This document shows, piece after piece, positions 34,649 through 43,474 of a DNA stretch of 64,000 nucleotides (its first letter is position 1; each line of letters begins with the position of its first letter). Under the pieces are notes generated by a model. It had not been told where the DNA came from and searched no databases. It saw only the letters and a program-made list of their open reading frames with translations. Position numbers and translations under genes: made by a program. Source of the DNA: an uncultured Bacteroidota bacterium (GTDB lineage Bacteria; Bacteroidota; Bacteroidia; Flavobacteriales; Flavobacteriaceae); the NCBI GenBank assembly GCA_902620455.1, contig CACNIG010000001.1, positions 62,001 to 126,000 of the forward strand. Reading direction: 5' to 3'.

Positions 34649-37600
34649 ATGGGATTTAGAGAATCAAAAAACTTTTCACTTTCAACAATCGCTTCAGAAA
34701 TTCAAGATTTTTGGATAAAGAATGATGTCTTCGCTAAATCCTGTAGTAGAGAAAACAGTCCAGATTTTATCTTTTATGAAGGACCTCCTTCTGCAAATGG
34801 TAAGCCAGGTATTCACCATGTGATGGCAAGAACTATAAAAGATGCATTTTGTAGGTATAAAACATTAAAGGGTTATAATGTTAAAAGAAAAGCTGGTTGG
34901 GATACTCATGGATTACCAGTAGAGTTAGGAGTAGAAAAAGAATTAGGAATTTCAAAGGATGATATTGGAGATAAAATTAGTATTTCTGAATACAACAGCG
35001 CTTGTAAAAAAGCAGTTATGAAATATACCTCAGAGTGGGAGGTGTTAACTGAAAGTATGGGATATTGGATTGACTTGTCAGACCCTTACATCACTTATAA
35101 GCCTAAATACATGGAAACTGTCTGGTGGTTAATTAAAAACATATTTGAAAAAAATCTTCTTTACAAAGGATATACTGTTCAACCTTATTCACCAGCTGCA
35201 GGCTCAGGCTTAAGCTCTCATGAACTAAATCAGCCTGGTGCCTACAGGGAAATTAGTGATACCTCAGTAATTGCTCAATTTAAATGTATCAACGACAATA
35301 AAACCGATAAATTCAATGGAATGTTCCCCTTTTATTTCTTAGCATGGACTACAACCCCATGGACTCTTCCCTCTAACACGGCTTTGACTTTAGGTGCTAA
35401 AATTGAATATTCATTTGTAAAAACATTCAACCAGTATACAAGAGAAAAAATAACCGTGGTTCTTGCAACCTCTCTTATTGAAAAAGTTTTTACTAAAAAC
35501 TTTTTTATTGTTAAAGAAGAAAGTAAGCTAAGTTTATTCAAAGAATCTGATGCAAAAATTCCATACTATGTTGTCAACTCATTTAAAGGTTTTGAGTTTG
35601 AAAATCTTAGATATGAAAGAATTTGGGATGAAGCTCCTTTACCAATTGACAATCCAGAAAATGCATTTAGAGTGATTTTAGGGGATTTTGTAACAACTGA
35701 TGACGGAACTGGAATTGTTCATACGGCTCCAACATTTGGTGCAGATGATTATAAGGCAGCAAAATCTGCAAAACCTGAGGTTCCGCCTCTTCTAGTTCCT
35801 GATAAAAATGGCAATAAGGTTCCTCTAGTTGATTTAAAAGGTAAATTTATTGATGATATTGGTATGATAAGCGGAAAATATGTAAAAAATGAATACTATG
35901 AAGAAGATAAGATACCTGAAAAATCGATAGATGTTGAAATCGCTATTAAACTTAAAGAAAAGAATCTAGCTTTTAGGGTTGAAAAATACTCTCACTCTTA
36001 TCCTCATTGCTGGAGAACAGATAAGCCTATTTTATATTACCCTATGGAATCATGGTTTATTAAAGTTAGTGACTTGTCTGAAAGAATGTTTAATCTCAAT
36101 AAAGAAATTAATTGGAAGCCCAATTCAACTGGTGAGGGAAGATTTGGAAACTGGTTAAAATCTGCAAATGATTGGAACCTTTCAAGATCAAGGTTTTGGG
36201 GAGTTCCACTTCCTATTTGGGCTAATGAAGATAGTTCGGAATACAAAATTATAGGATCTGTTGAAGAGCTTATAAATGAAATAAATATATCAATCAAAGA
36301 TGGGAATATGAAATCTAACCCATTCTCAAGTTTTGTGATAGAGAATATGTCTGATGAGAATTATGATAATATAGACTTACACAAAGACATTGTTGATCAA
36401 ATTATTTTATCATCAAGTAACGGTTTACCAATGAAAAGAGAGAAAGATATAATTGATGTTTGGTTTGAATCAGGCTCAATGCCTTATGCTCAAATTCACT
36501 ATCCGTTTGAGAATAAAGACCTAATTGATAAACAAATTAATTTCCCAGCTGACTTCATAGCAGAAGGTGTTGATCAAACAAGAGGTTGGTTCTATACTCT
36601 TCATGCTATATCATGTCTATCCTTTAACTCCATTTCATATAAAAATGTTGTTTCTAATGGACTTGTATTAGACAAGAATGGGCAAAAAATGTCTAAAAGA
36701 TTAGGAAATGCTATTGATCCATTTGAAATGATAAATGAATATAGTGCAGATGCCGTAAGATGGTACATGATATCTAATTCAAACCCATGGGATAATTTAA
36801 AATTTGATATAGAGGGTGTTGCTGAAGTTAAAAGAAAATTCTTTGGTACTCTTCAAAACGTATATAGTTTTTTCAGTTTATATGCCAACATTGATAACTT
36901 CAAATATGATGAAGATAAAATAGATGTTGTCAAAAGACCTGAGCTTGATAGATGGATTATCTCAGAGATAAATTCATTGGCTAAAAAAGTAGATTATAAT
37001 CTTGATAATTATGATTTAACGCCTGCTGCTCGTGATATAAATGATTTTGTTCAGGAGAAACTTAGCAATTGGTATGTAAGATTATCTAGGAGGAGATTCT
37101 GGAAAGGAGAATATAATGAAGATAAGATTTCTGCATATCAGACGCTACATGAATGTTTAATGAAAATTAGTAAACTCATATCACCTATAGCACCTTTTTA
37201 TTCTGAATATATATTCCAATCTTTAAATATAATTTCCAAAAAAGAAGCTTCTGAGTCTGTTCACTTATCAAGTTTTCCAGATATAGTTTCAGAGTTAATT
37301 GATAAAAAGCTTGAGGAAAAAATTAATCAAGTAAGAAATATTTGCTCTTTGGCGCTTTCAATTAGAAAAAAAGAAAAAATTAAAGTTAGACAGCCACTGA
37401 ATAAGATAATTATTCCAGTTAAAACAGATAATGAAAAAGAAGATATTGAAAATGCAAAATCTCAAATACTATCTGAAATAAATGTAAAGTCAATTGAATT
37501 TCTCGATAAAAAAGACTCACTCCTTGTTAAAGAGCTTAAACCTAACTTTAAACTGCTTGGTCCTAAATATGGAAAAATTATTAATGCTGTTGCAAAAGAA

Positions 37601-38047
37601 ATCAAAGAACTCTCAAATAATGAAATTGAAAAACTGGAAATTGATGGGAGTATCAATCTATCAGTTGAAAACACTAACGTAATTATTTCTGCTGATGATG
37701 TTGAGATAAACTATAAGGATATTGAAGGTCTTTCTGTAGCAACTGATGGTAGTCAAACAATAGCTCTTGATTTAAATCTTGATGAAGAGCTTGTTAATGA
37801 GGGTATTACAAGAGAAATAGTCAATAGAATTCAAAACATAAGAAAGAATCAAGGCTATGATGTAACTGATAAAATTGAGATTAATATAAAAAATAACAAA
37901 AAACTTGAAGAAGCATTAAATTCTAATTTAGATTACTTAAAGGGTGAAACTCTAGCAATAAAATTATATTTTAGCGAAAATTTAAATGAAGGAGAAAAAA
38001 TTGAGTTTGATGATATAAAAACAGTTATAACCATAAATAAAGTTTAG
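34649..38047 (+). CDS. ileS: Isoleucyl-tRNA synthetase, eukaryotic-like IleRS2 with GIHH motif
   Basis: This 1132-residue class I enzyme charges tRNA-Ile. The length and the lack of a C-terminal zinc-cysteine module match IleRS2, the form shared with the eukaryotic cytosol. The first signature reads PPSANGKPGIHH (residues 46-57), so HIGH is replaced by GIHH with the first His and the Gly exchanged. The second signature is normal, NGQKMSKRLGN. The editing region includes GIVHTAPTFGADDY. IleRS2 enzymes resist mupirocin, and the GxHH variant is reported to increase this. It lies two bases before the DksA-like gene. Confidence 0.97.
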   Translation: MGFRESKNFSLSTIASEIQDFWIKNDVFAKSCSRENSPDFIFYEGPPSANGKPGIHHVMARTIKDAFCRYKTLKGYNVKRKAGWDTHGLPVELGVEKELGISKDDIGDKISISEYNSACKKAVMKYTSEWEVLTESMGYWIDLSDPYITYKPKYMETVWWLIKNIFEKNLLYKGYTVQPYSPAAGSGLSSHELNQPGAYREISDTSVIAQFKCINDNKTDKFNGMFPFYFLAWTTTPWTLPSNTALTLGAKIEYSFVKTFNQYTREKITVVLATSLIEKVFTKNFFIVKEESKLSLFKESDAKIPYYVVNSFKGFEFENLRYERIWDEAPLPIDNPENAFRVILGDFVTTDDGTGIVHTAPTFGADDYKAAKSAKPEVPPLLVPDKNGNKVPLVDLKGKFIDDIGMISGKYVKNEYYEEDKIPEKSIDVEIAIKLKEKNLAFRVEKYSHSYPHCWRTDKPILYYPMESWFIKVSDLSERMFNLNKEINWKPNSTGEGRFGNWLKSANDWNLSRSRFWGVPLPIWANEDSSEYKIIGSVEELINEINISIKDGNMKSNPFSSFVIENMSDENYDNIDLHKDIVDQIILSSSNGLPMKREKDIIDVWFESGSMPYAQIHYPFENKDLIDKQINFPADFIAEGVDQTRGWFYTLHAISCLSFNSISYKNVVSNGLVLDKNGQKMSKRLGNAIDPFEMINEYSADAVRWYMISNSNPWDNLKFDIEGVAEVKRKFFGTLQNVYSFFSLYANIDNFKYDEDKIDVVKRPELDRWIISEINSLAKKVDYNLDNYDLTPAARDINDFVQEKLSNWYVRLSRRRFWKGEYNEDKISAYQTLHECLMKISKLISPIAPFYSEYIFQSLNIISKKEASESVHLSSFPDIVSELIDKKLEEKINQVRNICSLALSIRKKEKIKVRQPLNKIIIPVKTDNEKEDIENAKSQILSEINVKSIEFLDKKDSLLVKELKPNFKLLGPKYGKIINAVAKEIKELSNNEIEKLEIDGSINLSVENTNVIISADDVEINYKDIEGLSVATDGSQTIALDLNLDEELVNEGITREIVNRIQNIRKNQGYDVTDKIEINIKNNKKLEEALNSNLDYLKGETLAIKLYFSENLNEGEKIEFDDIKTVITINKV

Positions 38048-38048
38048 A

Positions 38049-38432
38049 ATGAGCAAAAAGATAAAAAACAGGTATACTGATAAAGAATTAGAAAGCTTTA
38101 GAAAAATTATCAATGAAAAAATTGAAAAAGCAAAGACAGATTTAGATCTTCTAAAAAGTGCATATATGAATGACAGTAACAATGGGACTGATGATACATC
38201 GCCAACATTTAAATCTTTTGAAGAGGGTTCTGAAACTATGTCTAAAGAAGCTAATACTCAACTAGCCCTAAGACAAGAGAAATTTATCAGAGATTTAAAG
38301 AATGCCTTGATAAGAATTGAAAATAAAACATACGGAGTATGTAGGGTTACTGGAAAGCTTATCAATAAAAAAAGACTTAAAATCGTTCCTCATGCAACAT
38401 TAAGTATTGAGGCAAAGAATATTCAAAGTTAA
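38049..38432 (+). CDS. TraR/DksA family protein
   Basis: This is a 127-residue coiled-coil protein of the DksA/TraR family, whose members bind RNA polymerase. A long helical N-terminal part (about residues 8-90) is followed by YGVCRVTGKLINKKRLKIVPHATLSIEA. Of the four zinc cysteines of E. coli DksA only one remains, as is usual for Bacteroidota homologues. It starts two bases after ileS and is followed by lspA. Confidence 0.92.
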   Translation: MSKKIKNRYTDKELESFRKIINEKIEKAKTDLDLLKSAYMNDSNNGTDDTSPTFKSFEEGSETMSKEANTQLALRQEKFIRDLKNALIRIENKTYGVCRVTGKLINKKRLKIVPHATLSIEAKNIQS

Positions 38433-38442
38433 GTTCTGTTTC

Positions 38443-39075
38443 TTGATCTCCCTGCTAAAAAATATTGATGCTAAAAAGTCCATAATATTAATCTTTATAT
38501 TGGTTTTTTTAGATCAGTTTGTAAAGTTTTATATTAAGCTTAATTATCCTATTACAGCATACGGTGAGATGCCAATTATAGACTTGGGATTTTTCAAACT
38601 TTTATTTATAGAAAATAAGGGCATGGCAATGGGTGCTAGGTTACCTTTTTTAGATGAAGATTCTGCAAAATTAATTTTAACCTTTGTTAGAATCATTCTT
38701 TGTGTAGGAATTGGATTTTACCTAAAAAGTATTATAAAAAACAAAGGTTCACAATTATTAATATTCTGTTTTTGCCTAATATTAGCAGGTGCCGTTGGAA
38801 ATCTTATAGACTCCGTTTTTTATGGTGTAATATTTTCATCTAGTTTTGGTCAAGTTGCTACATTATTTCCAGAGGTTGGTTATTCCTCATTATTTTATGG
38901 AAGCGTAGTTGATATGATTCAATTTCCACTAGCAACATGGGTATGGCCAAATTGGTTGCCGTATTTTGGTGGGAAAGAATATACCTTCTTTGAGTATGTA
39001 TTTAATTTTGCTGATTCCTATATCAGCACAGGTATAATTCTTTTGTTAATCTTTAATAAAAAGGTTTCTTTTTAA
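38443..39075 (+). CDS. lspA: Lipoprotein signal peptidase II
   Basis: This is an inner-membrane aspartic peptidase that removes signal peptides from lipoproteins. About four TM helices are present with conserved IENKGMAMG, GNLIDSVFYG (first catalytic Asp) and FNFADSYISTG (second catalytic Asp). A long loop between the last two motifs is usual for Bacteroidota. No ATG fits; I chose TTG 38443, giving 210 residues and starting 11 bases after the DksA-like stop. A TTG at 38407 would overlap the upstream gene and adds a poorly matching N terminus. Its TAA interlocks with the stop of the convergent cyclo-ligase gene. Confidence 0.92.
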   Translation: MISLLKNIDAKKSIILIFILVFLDQFVKFYIKLNYPITAYGEMPIIDLGFFKLLFIENKGMAMGARLPFLDEDSAKLILTFVRIILCVGIGFYLKSIIKNKGSQLLIFCFCLILAGAVGNLIDSVFYGVIFSSSFGQVATLFPEVGYSSLFYGSVVDMIQFPLATWVWPNWLPYFGGKEYTFFEYVFNFADSYISTGIILLLIFNKKVSF

Positions 39076-39641
39076 TTAAAGCTATATGTTTTACTTGGGG
39101 TTACAACAAAATTAAGCTCAATATCATTTTGATTAATATCGATTATTTCATTGACAGGTTCAAATAAAGAAAGTCCTATTTTAATCACATTTTTTGGAGC
39201 ATCGCCCATAAACTTATCATAATATCCTCCACCATATCCAACTCTATGGCCTTTTCTATCAAAAACTAATAGTGGAACTATTATTATTTCAATTAGTGAT
39301 TTATCAAACTCTACATCAATTAAAGGTTCTCTAATTCCAAGTTTATTAATCATGAATTCTGTGTTTAAATCTATTTCAAAATGTATTAATTGATCATGAC
39401 AAATTTTTGGAACTATCACTTTTTTATTTTTTTTCATCAATAAGCTCACAATACTATCTGTGCTAACCTCTTTTTTAGAATCATTGGATAGATAAATATG
39501 GAAAAAATCTTTATCCCAGATTTCAAGCATAATTAAGTTATTATAGATACACTTACATAAATACTGATAATGACTCAAATTAATTTTAGATCTTTTTTCT
39601 TTGAAAGCTTTTCGTAAAAACTTTTTATTGTTATTTATCAT
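39072..39641 (-). CDS. 5-formyltetrahydrofolate cyclo-ligase
   Basis: This 189-residue folate enzyme makes 5,10-methenyl-THF from 5-formyl-THF using ATP. The C-terminal signature VGYGGGYYDKFM is clear, and the N terminus RKAFKEKRSKINL is typical. It is divergent from uvrC across 41 bases, and its 3' end overlaps lspA by four bases (TTAA, stops on both strands). Confidence 0.92.
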   Translation of the reverse strand: MINNNKKFLRKAFKEKRSKINLSHYQYLCKCIYNNLIMLEIWDKDFFHIYLSNDSKKEVSTDSIVSLLMKKNKKVIVPKICHDQLIHFEIDLNTEFMINKLGIREPLIDVEFDKSLIEIIIVPLLVFDRKGHRVGYGGGYYDKFMGDAPKNVIKIGLSLFEPVNEIIDINQNDIELNFVVTPSKTYSFN

Positions 39642-39669
39642 CTATATTAATATAAAATAAAAATAGCTT

Positions 39670-39677
39670 TAATTTTG
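39670..39677 (+). promoter_or_regulatory. -7 box for uvrC, nearly leaderless
   Basis: TAATTTTG fits TAnnTTTG and ends five bases before the uvrC ATG. If used, the mRNA would begin within a few bases of the start codon. Confidence 0.45.
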
Positions 39678-39682
39678 TTTGG

Positions 39683-41410
39683 ATGGAAAAATCTGATCTT
39701 CATATTCAATCAAAATCACTTCCAGAGTTGCCTGGTGTATATCAGTTTTATGACGATGAAAAAATAATATATATAGGGAAAGCAAAAAATTTAAAAAAAA
39801 GAGTAAGCTCATATTTTACCAAGACTCATGAAAGTAAAAAAACTAGGCTTTTAGTCAAGAGCATAAAAAAAATTGAGAAGATTGTTGTTGATACAGAAAT
39901 GGATGCTCTCTTACTTGAAAATAATTTAATAAAGAAATACCAGCCTAAGTATAATATACTGCTAAAAGATGATAAGTCATATCCGTGGATATGTATAGTA
40001 AAAGATCCTATTCCTGATATTTTTTATACTAGAAAAGTTGAGAGAAGAAGAGGAGAGTATTACGGACCATTCACAAATGTATATAGCGCTCGTTTTTTAA
40101 TTAAACTCATAAAAGATATTTATCCTTTCTTAAATCATGAACTTAACCACATGATTAAGAAGGAGACAGAGGATACAATAAAAATTAAGTTTTCTGAAAA
40201 TATAAAATCAATAAGACATTTGATTAAAGGTCATTTTAAAAAATCAATTGATGAGTTAAAGAATAAAATGGATGCTTTTTCCGAGAATCTAAAATATGAA
40301 GAGGCACAGGAGGTTAAAGATAAGCTCGATATTCTATATAATTATCAAGCAAAATCAACGATTGTTAATTCCAAGATTAGTGATATCGATGTTTTTGCAT
40401 TGGTAACTGATCAAACCCATGCATATGTAAATTATTTACAAATATCTTATGGTGCAGTTATCAGATCATTTACACTTGAAATAAAGAAAAGGCTTGAAGA
40501 AGCTGATGAGGAAATTTTAAGATTAGCTGTTGTTGAACTTAAACAAAGGTTTCATTCTCAAAGTAAAGAAGTAGTTGTCCCATTTAAAGTAAGTCTTCCT
40601 AAAACACTTAAAATTTCAGTTCCTAAATCAGGTGATAAAAAAAAGTTGATCGAGCTTTCTGAAAGAAATGCAAAATTTTACAGAATTGATAAGTTAAAGC
40701 AAATAAAAATTGTTGATCCTGAGGCCCATGGAATTAGGATTATGGAACAAGCAAAGAGAGATTTACAGTTAAAAAATCAACCTCTTCAAATTGAATGTTT
40801 TGACAATTCAAATTTAATGGGTACAAATCCTGTTGCCTCCTGCGTTGTGTTTAAAAATGGTAAACCGTCCAAGAAAGATTACAGACATTTTAAAATCAAG
40901 AATATTGAGGGGCCCGATGACTTTGCATCTATGGAACAAGTTATATCTAGAAGATTGTCAAGGCTTTTAAAAGAGAATAAACCATTACCTAATCTTATTA
41001 TAGTAGATGGAGGAAAAGGGCAGCTTTCTGCAGGCCTAAAAAGTATAAAGAAACTCAAGTTAGAAAAAAAAGTAGCTATAATAGGTATAGCTAAAAAACT
41101 TGAAGAAATATTTAAGCCAAATGACAAGCTTCCTCTGTACATTGATAAAAAATCAGAAACCTTAAAATTAATCCAGCAATTGAGGAATGAAGCACATAGA
41201 TTTGCTATTAATTTTCACAGAGACATAAGAAGTAAAGATGCACTTAAATCAGGTATAGATGATTTAATTGGAATTGGTCCTATTCTAAAAGAGAAATTAT
41301 TAAAAAAATATAAATCTTTTATTAGACTAAAAGAACTCGACGAAGAAGAACTAATTAATTTTCTTGGTAAGGCAAGAGGTAGTTCGGTTTTTAATCAATT
41401 AAGAAATTAA
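39683..41410 (+). CDS. uvrC: Excinuclease ABC subunit C
   Basis: This is the 575-residue dual-incision nuclease of nucleotide excision repair. The GIY-YIG domain is at the N terminus (LPGVYQFYDDEKIIYIGKAK, about residues 15-35). A UVR-like helical pair lies near residue 195-225 (NLKYEEAQEVKDKLDIL), then the C-terminal RNase H-like nuclease (ECFDNSNLMGTNPVAS, LIIVDGGKGQLSAG), and a final helix-hairpin-helix (LIGIGPILKEKLLKKYKS). The length is slightly below the usual 600. Confidence 0.97.
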   Translation: MEKSDLHIQSKSLPELPGVYQFYDDEKIIYIGKAKNLKKRVSSYFTKTHESKKTRLLVKSIKKIEKIVVDTEMDALLLENNLIKKYQPKYNILLKDDKSYPWICIVKDPIPDIFYTRKVERRRGEYYGPFTNVYSARFLIKLIKDIYPFLNHELNHMIKKETEDTIKIKFSENIKSIRHLIKGHFKKSIDELKNKMDAFSENLKYEEAQEVKDKLDILYNYQAKSTIVNSKISDIDVFALVTDQTHAYVNYLQISYGAVIRSFTLEIKKRLEEADEEILRLAVVELKQRFHSQSKEVVVPFKVSLPKTLKISVPKSGDKKKLIELSERNAKFYRIDKLKQIKIVDPEAHGIRIMEQAKRDLQLKNQPLQIECFDNSNLMGTNPVASCVVFKNGKPSKKDYRHFKIKNIEGPDDFASMEQVISRRLSRLLKENKPLPNLIIVDGGKGQLSAGLKSIKKLKLEKKVAIIGIAKKLEEIFKPNDKLPLYIDKKSETLKLIQQLRNEAHRFAINFHRDIRSKDALKSGIDDLIGIGPILKEKLLKKYKSFIRLKELDEEELINFLGKARGSSVFNQLRN

Positions 41411-41417
41411 TTTTGAT

Positions 41418-41425
41418 TAGTTTTG
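41418..41425 (+). promoter_or_regulatory. -7 box for the DUF3108-M23-pgi operon
   Basis: TAGTTTTG fits TAnnTTTG and ends ten bases before the ATG at 41436, in the short gap after uvrC. Confidence 0.42.
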
Positions 41426-41435
41426 TAAGTGAAAA

Positions 41436-42230
41436 ATGAAAATTATTCTTATATATCTCAAGGCGATATTCTTTAGTATTAATCTAATTTTCAGTCAAAC
41501 ATCCTCTGCTGATTTTGATCCATTTCAAGCTGGGGAAAATCTTGAATACAGAGTCCATTATGGAATTTTTAATGCTAGTTATGCCTCTCTAACCCTTTCA
41601 AATGAAAAGGTTGATGGGGAAGATGTTTTGCTCGCATCTGGGTATGGAAAAACAATTGGTCTAGCTAGGCTTTTTTTCAAAGTTGAGGATTATTACAGTA
41701 GCTATTTTGAATCAAAAAAAGTACAACCAAAGCTTTTCAAAAGAAATATTTACGAAGGGGGATATACAAAAAATTTGGAAGTTAGTTTTAACTCAGAAAA
41801 AAAAGAAGCTACTGTAAAAAATATTAAAAGAGGGACTACTGATGTCATTTCTACAAAGGATAATGTTCAAGATCTTATATCTTCACTTTATTACTTAAGA
41901 AAAAATTTCTCTGAAGATGATATAAACGAAGGAGATTTTTTTACTATCAATATGTTCTACGATTCAAAAAATAGAGAGTTGGCTCTCAAATATATAGGTA
42001 AAGAGGTTATAAGAACTAAATATGGTAAAATAGAGTGCTTAAAACTTATGCCTGCCACAAATAGAAGTAGAATTTTTAAAGGTGAGGGGAGCATAACAAT
42101 TTGGCTTACAAATGATGCAAATAAAATTCCCATTAGAGTTCAAGCAGATTTATTAGTAGGTTCTATTAAAGCTGACTTGAATAGCTATTCAGGCATTGTG
42201 AGTCCTATTTTAATTAAACAAAAAAGTTAA
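41436..42230 (+). CDS. Exported DUF3108 domain protein
   Basis: This is a 264-residue exported protein. A signal peptide (LKAIFFSINLIFSQ) is followed by a beta-rich domain that begins FQAGENLEYRVHYGIFNAS and ends with WLTNDANKIPIRVQADL, as in DUF3108 proteins. These are periplasmic or outer-membrane associated, and their function is unknown to me. Its TAA overlaps the ATG of the M23 peptidase gene (TAATG), so the two may be coupled in envelope work. Confidence 0.85.
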   Translation: MKIILIYLKAIFFSINLIFSQTSSADFDPFQAGENLEYRVHYGIFNASYASLTLSNEKVDGEDVLLASGYGKTIGLARLFFKVEDYYSSYFESKKVQPKLFKRNIYEGGYTKNLEVSFNSEKKEATVKNIKRGTTDVISTKDNVQDLISSLYYLRKNFSEDDINEGDFFTINMFYDSKNRELALKYIGKEVIRTKYGKIECLKLMPATNRSRIFKGEGSITIWLTNDANKIPIRVQADLLVGSIKADLNSYSGIVSPILIKQKS

Positions 42231-43474
42231 TGGTGAATATTAAATATTATTTTTTCTCATTTTTATTTCTAATTATCAACTTATTTAGTTCATGTGGATC
42301 TGATCTTGCCTCAGTTATTTTAGATGAGGAAGAACCAATTATTTATAGATATGGGTATGAAGAGTCAAAACATATTTTTGAAGAAAAAAAAGTTGGAAGA
42401 GGTGATACTTTCGGAGATATAATTGAAGCCCAAGGTATTGATTATCCTGAAATATATAAAGCTTTAGAAAAGACCAAAAATGATGTTAACTTTAAGATAC
42501 TACAACGTGGAAAACCATATACACTAATATTCACAAATGATTCAATACCCAGCTTAAAAGCATTTGTCTATCATCCAACAATTGAGGGATATTCTATGAT
42601 TCAACTCAAGGATAGCATTTATGGAAAAACTTTTAAAAAGGAAAGAACATACAAAGATTTATCTGCATCAGGTAATATTGAAAACTCACTATACCTAACA
42701 CTTGAAGAGCAAGGTAAAGACCCTTTATTAACATATTATTTATCCGATATCTATGCTTGGACAATTGATTTTTTTAGACTAGACAAAGGTGACAAATTTA
42801 AAGTTATCTATACACAAGCCTACGTAGATGACACTATACCTGTTGAAATCACAAAAGTTAAAGCAGCATATTTTTTACATAAAGGAACTGAAAGGTATGC
42901 ATTCGAGTATGAGACTGATTCTATAAAAGGTATTGTTGATTATCTCGATCAAGATGGTAAGAATCTTAGAAGGGCTTTTTTACAATCCCCAATAAAATTT
43001 GGTAGAATTTCATCGAGATATAATCTTAGGAGAAGAATTGCGCTTTATAACAATCGAATAAGGCCACATAGAGGCACAGATTTTGCAGCACCAATTGGTA
43101 CGCCGATATTATCAACTGCAAACGGAACAGTGACAGAGGTAAGCTATACAAGAGCAAATGGGAGATATGTAAAAGTTAAACATAACAACACATATACAAC
43201 TCAATATCTGCACATGCAAAAAGCTAATGTAAAAGTAGGTCAATTTGTTGAACAAGGTGACGTAATAGGTTTTGTAGGAGTAACAGGGTATACCTCAGGT
43301 CCCCATGTATGCTATAGATTCTGGAAAGATGGACGTGAAGTGGATCCATTTAAGCAAAAGCTGCCAGAAGCTAAGCCAATTAATGAGTCCTTAAAAAAGA
43401 AATATTTTAATGATATTGTTTTAATTAAATCACAAATTGATTCTATAATAATTAAAAATAAAACCTCTATATAA
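42230..43474 (+). CDS. M23 family metallopeptidase lipoprotein
   Basis: This is a 414-residue peptidoglycan endopeptidase-like lipoprotein. The signal ends LFSSC (Cys22). A LysM-like or linker region (VGRGDTFGDIIEAQGI) precedes the LytM domain, with zinc ligands His280 and Asp284 in PHRGTDFAAP, YLHMQK, and His359 in SGPHVCYRF. All the usual M23 residues appear present, so it may cut crosslinks or act in cell division. Both ends overlap neighbours through TAATG (DUF3108 upstream, pgi downstream). Confidence 0.92.
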   Translation: MVNIKYYFFSFLFLIINLFSSCGSDLASVILDEEEPIIYRYGYEESKHIFEEKKVGRGDTFGDIIEAQGIDYPEIYKALEKTKNDVNFKILQRGKPYTLIFTNDSIPSLKAFVYHPTIEGYSMIQLKDSIYGKTFKKERTYKDLSASGNIENSLYLTLEEQGKDPLLTYYLSDIYAWTIDFFRLDKGDKFKVIYTQAYVDDTIPVEITKVKAAYFLHKGTERYAFEYETDSIKGIVDYLDQDGKNLRRAFLQSPIKFGRISSRYNLRRRIALYNNRIRPHRGTDFAAPIGTPILSTANGTVTEVSYTRANGRYVKVKHNNTYTTQYLHMQKANVKVGQFVEQGDVIGFVGVTGYTSGPHVCYRFWKDGREVDPFKQKLPEAKPINESLKKKYFNDIVLIKSQIDSIIIKNKTSI

